DNA from: UBA5069 sp963773745
Lineage (GTDB): Bacteria > Chloroflexota > Anaerolineae > Caldilineales > Caldilineaceae
Direction of reading: 5' to 3'
NCBI GenBank assembly: GCA_963773745.1
Contig: CAVZCL010000005.1
Span: forward strand, 930,001 to 994,000
DNA: 64,000 nucleotides
Part shown: piece by piece, positions 63,690 to 64,000 of the stretch
Layout: each line of letters starts with the position of its first letter
Position numbering within the stretch: the first letter of the stretch is position 1
The notes under the pieces: generated by a model
Databases searched by the model: none
What the model was told of the DNA's origin: nothing
Seen by the model: only the letters and a program-made list of their open reading frames with translations
Position numbers and translations under genes: made by a program

Positions 63690-64000
63690 GTGAAATTGGA
63701 CGAGGATGAGATCGCTGTCATCACCATCAATCATCCGCTGGGGCTGCACATGCGCATTGGCAAGGATGTCGTCCAGCTGGCTGGGCGCTACGAGGCCACA
63801 ATCACGGCGCAGAACCTGACGCGCCCTTCGCCCGTGGTCGACGCGGGCAGCATTCTGCAGCTCATGCAACTGCAGGCGCGCCAGGGCCACCGCATTCAGG
63901 TGGCGGCCGCCGGCCCTGACGCCCACCGCGCCGTTGAGGCATTGCGCGACGCTGCTGGAGTCCGCCCCGGGTGCGCCGATTGCCCACCCTTCACCCGAGC
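63690..64000 (+). CDS. HPr-like phosphocarrier, cut by the window edge
   Basis: From the GTG at 63690. ITINHPLGLHMRIGKDVVQL contains the HPr motif with the phosphorylated His in GLHMR (usual GLHARPA); AQNLTRPSPVVDAGSILQLM is the Ser-loop region. No stop occurs before the edge. After AVEALRDA the next frame reads LLESAPGAPIAHPSPE, which resembles a linker to an enzyme I domain, so the real product may be an HPr-EI fusion with another one-base indel. It would phosphorylate DhaM using PEP. Confidence 0.82.
   Translation, partial: MKLDEDEIAVITINHPLGLHMRIGKDVVQLAGRYEATITAQNLTRPSPVVDAGSILQLMQLQARQGHRIQVAAAGPDAHRAVEALRDAAGVRPGCADCPPFTR

Overview
The window is high-GC bacterial chromosome that looks like the phylum Chloroflexota, probably close to the Caldilineae or Anaerolineae. 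This rests on gene content and style, not on a marker gene: DUF5661, DUF4349 and bactofilin proteins, Ala/Pro-rich lipoprotein solute-binding proteins, and AGPS-like/GlpBC genes. There is no rRNA, CRISPR array or transposase. Most genes are housekeeping or nutrient-uptake genes.

Layout. 0-7.1 kb: a membrane protein, then a leftward block with a PNPOx-like protein, a tiny coupled ORF, glpB, glpC, an alkyl-DHAP-synthase-like flavoprotein and an SDR. 7.4-12.6 kb: pyrG, yebC, DUF5661, ruvC-ruvA and efp. 12.6-14.2 kb: an AT-richer islet with an NTF2-like gene, a tRNA-Thr and a wrecked DNA adenine methylase that stops at the tRNA. 14.3-24.8 kb: threonine dehydratase, Tat-exported multicopper oxidase, methylmalonyl-CoA-mutase-like subunit, a decayed regulator tail, small membrane proteins, murJ and trxB. 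25.1-30.8 kb: a complete liv branched-chain amino-acid ABC operon. 31.2-34.3 kb: a carbohydrate ABC transporter, then coaE, dnaJ, prmA and rsmE. 39.0-44.8 kb: a ribose/galactose-type ABC operon plus a cupin-type sugar isomerase. 44.9-56.7 kb: topA, a CRTAC1-like FG-GAP protein, DUF4349, plsC, a CBS protein, tpx, an orphan amino-acid-binding lipoprotein, bactofilin, prs and rdgB. 57-64 kb: dhaK, dhaL, two paralogous membrane proteins, glpK, dhaM and an HPr domain running off the edge.

How the genes work together. Both ends deal with glycerol, glycerol-3-phosphate and dihydroxyacetone. The right end phosphorylates glycerol (GlpK) and DHA (DhaKLM with PTS-type HPr). The left end oxidises glycerol-3-phosphate to DHAP (GlpBC) and may feed DHAP into ether lipids (alkyl-DHAP synthase and SDR). 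The middle is rich in ABC importers for amino acids and sugars.

Two features stand out. First, most intergenic gaps contain one long near-perfect inverted repeat (arms up to 64 bp). The arms are built from a few recurring word families, and in two convergent pairs the palindrome runs exactly from one stop codon to the other. Second, many conserved genes carry single-base frameshifts (glpB, yebC, ilvA-like, mutase, trxB, livK, coaE, rsmE, tpx, dhaK). Because essential genes are hit, indel errors in the assembly are a likelier cause than wholesale pseudogenisation. Where a gene is described across a frameshift, the coordinates span both frames.
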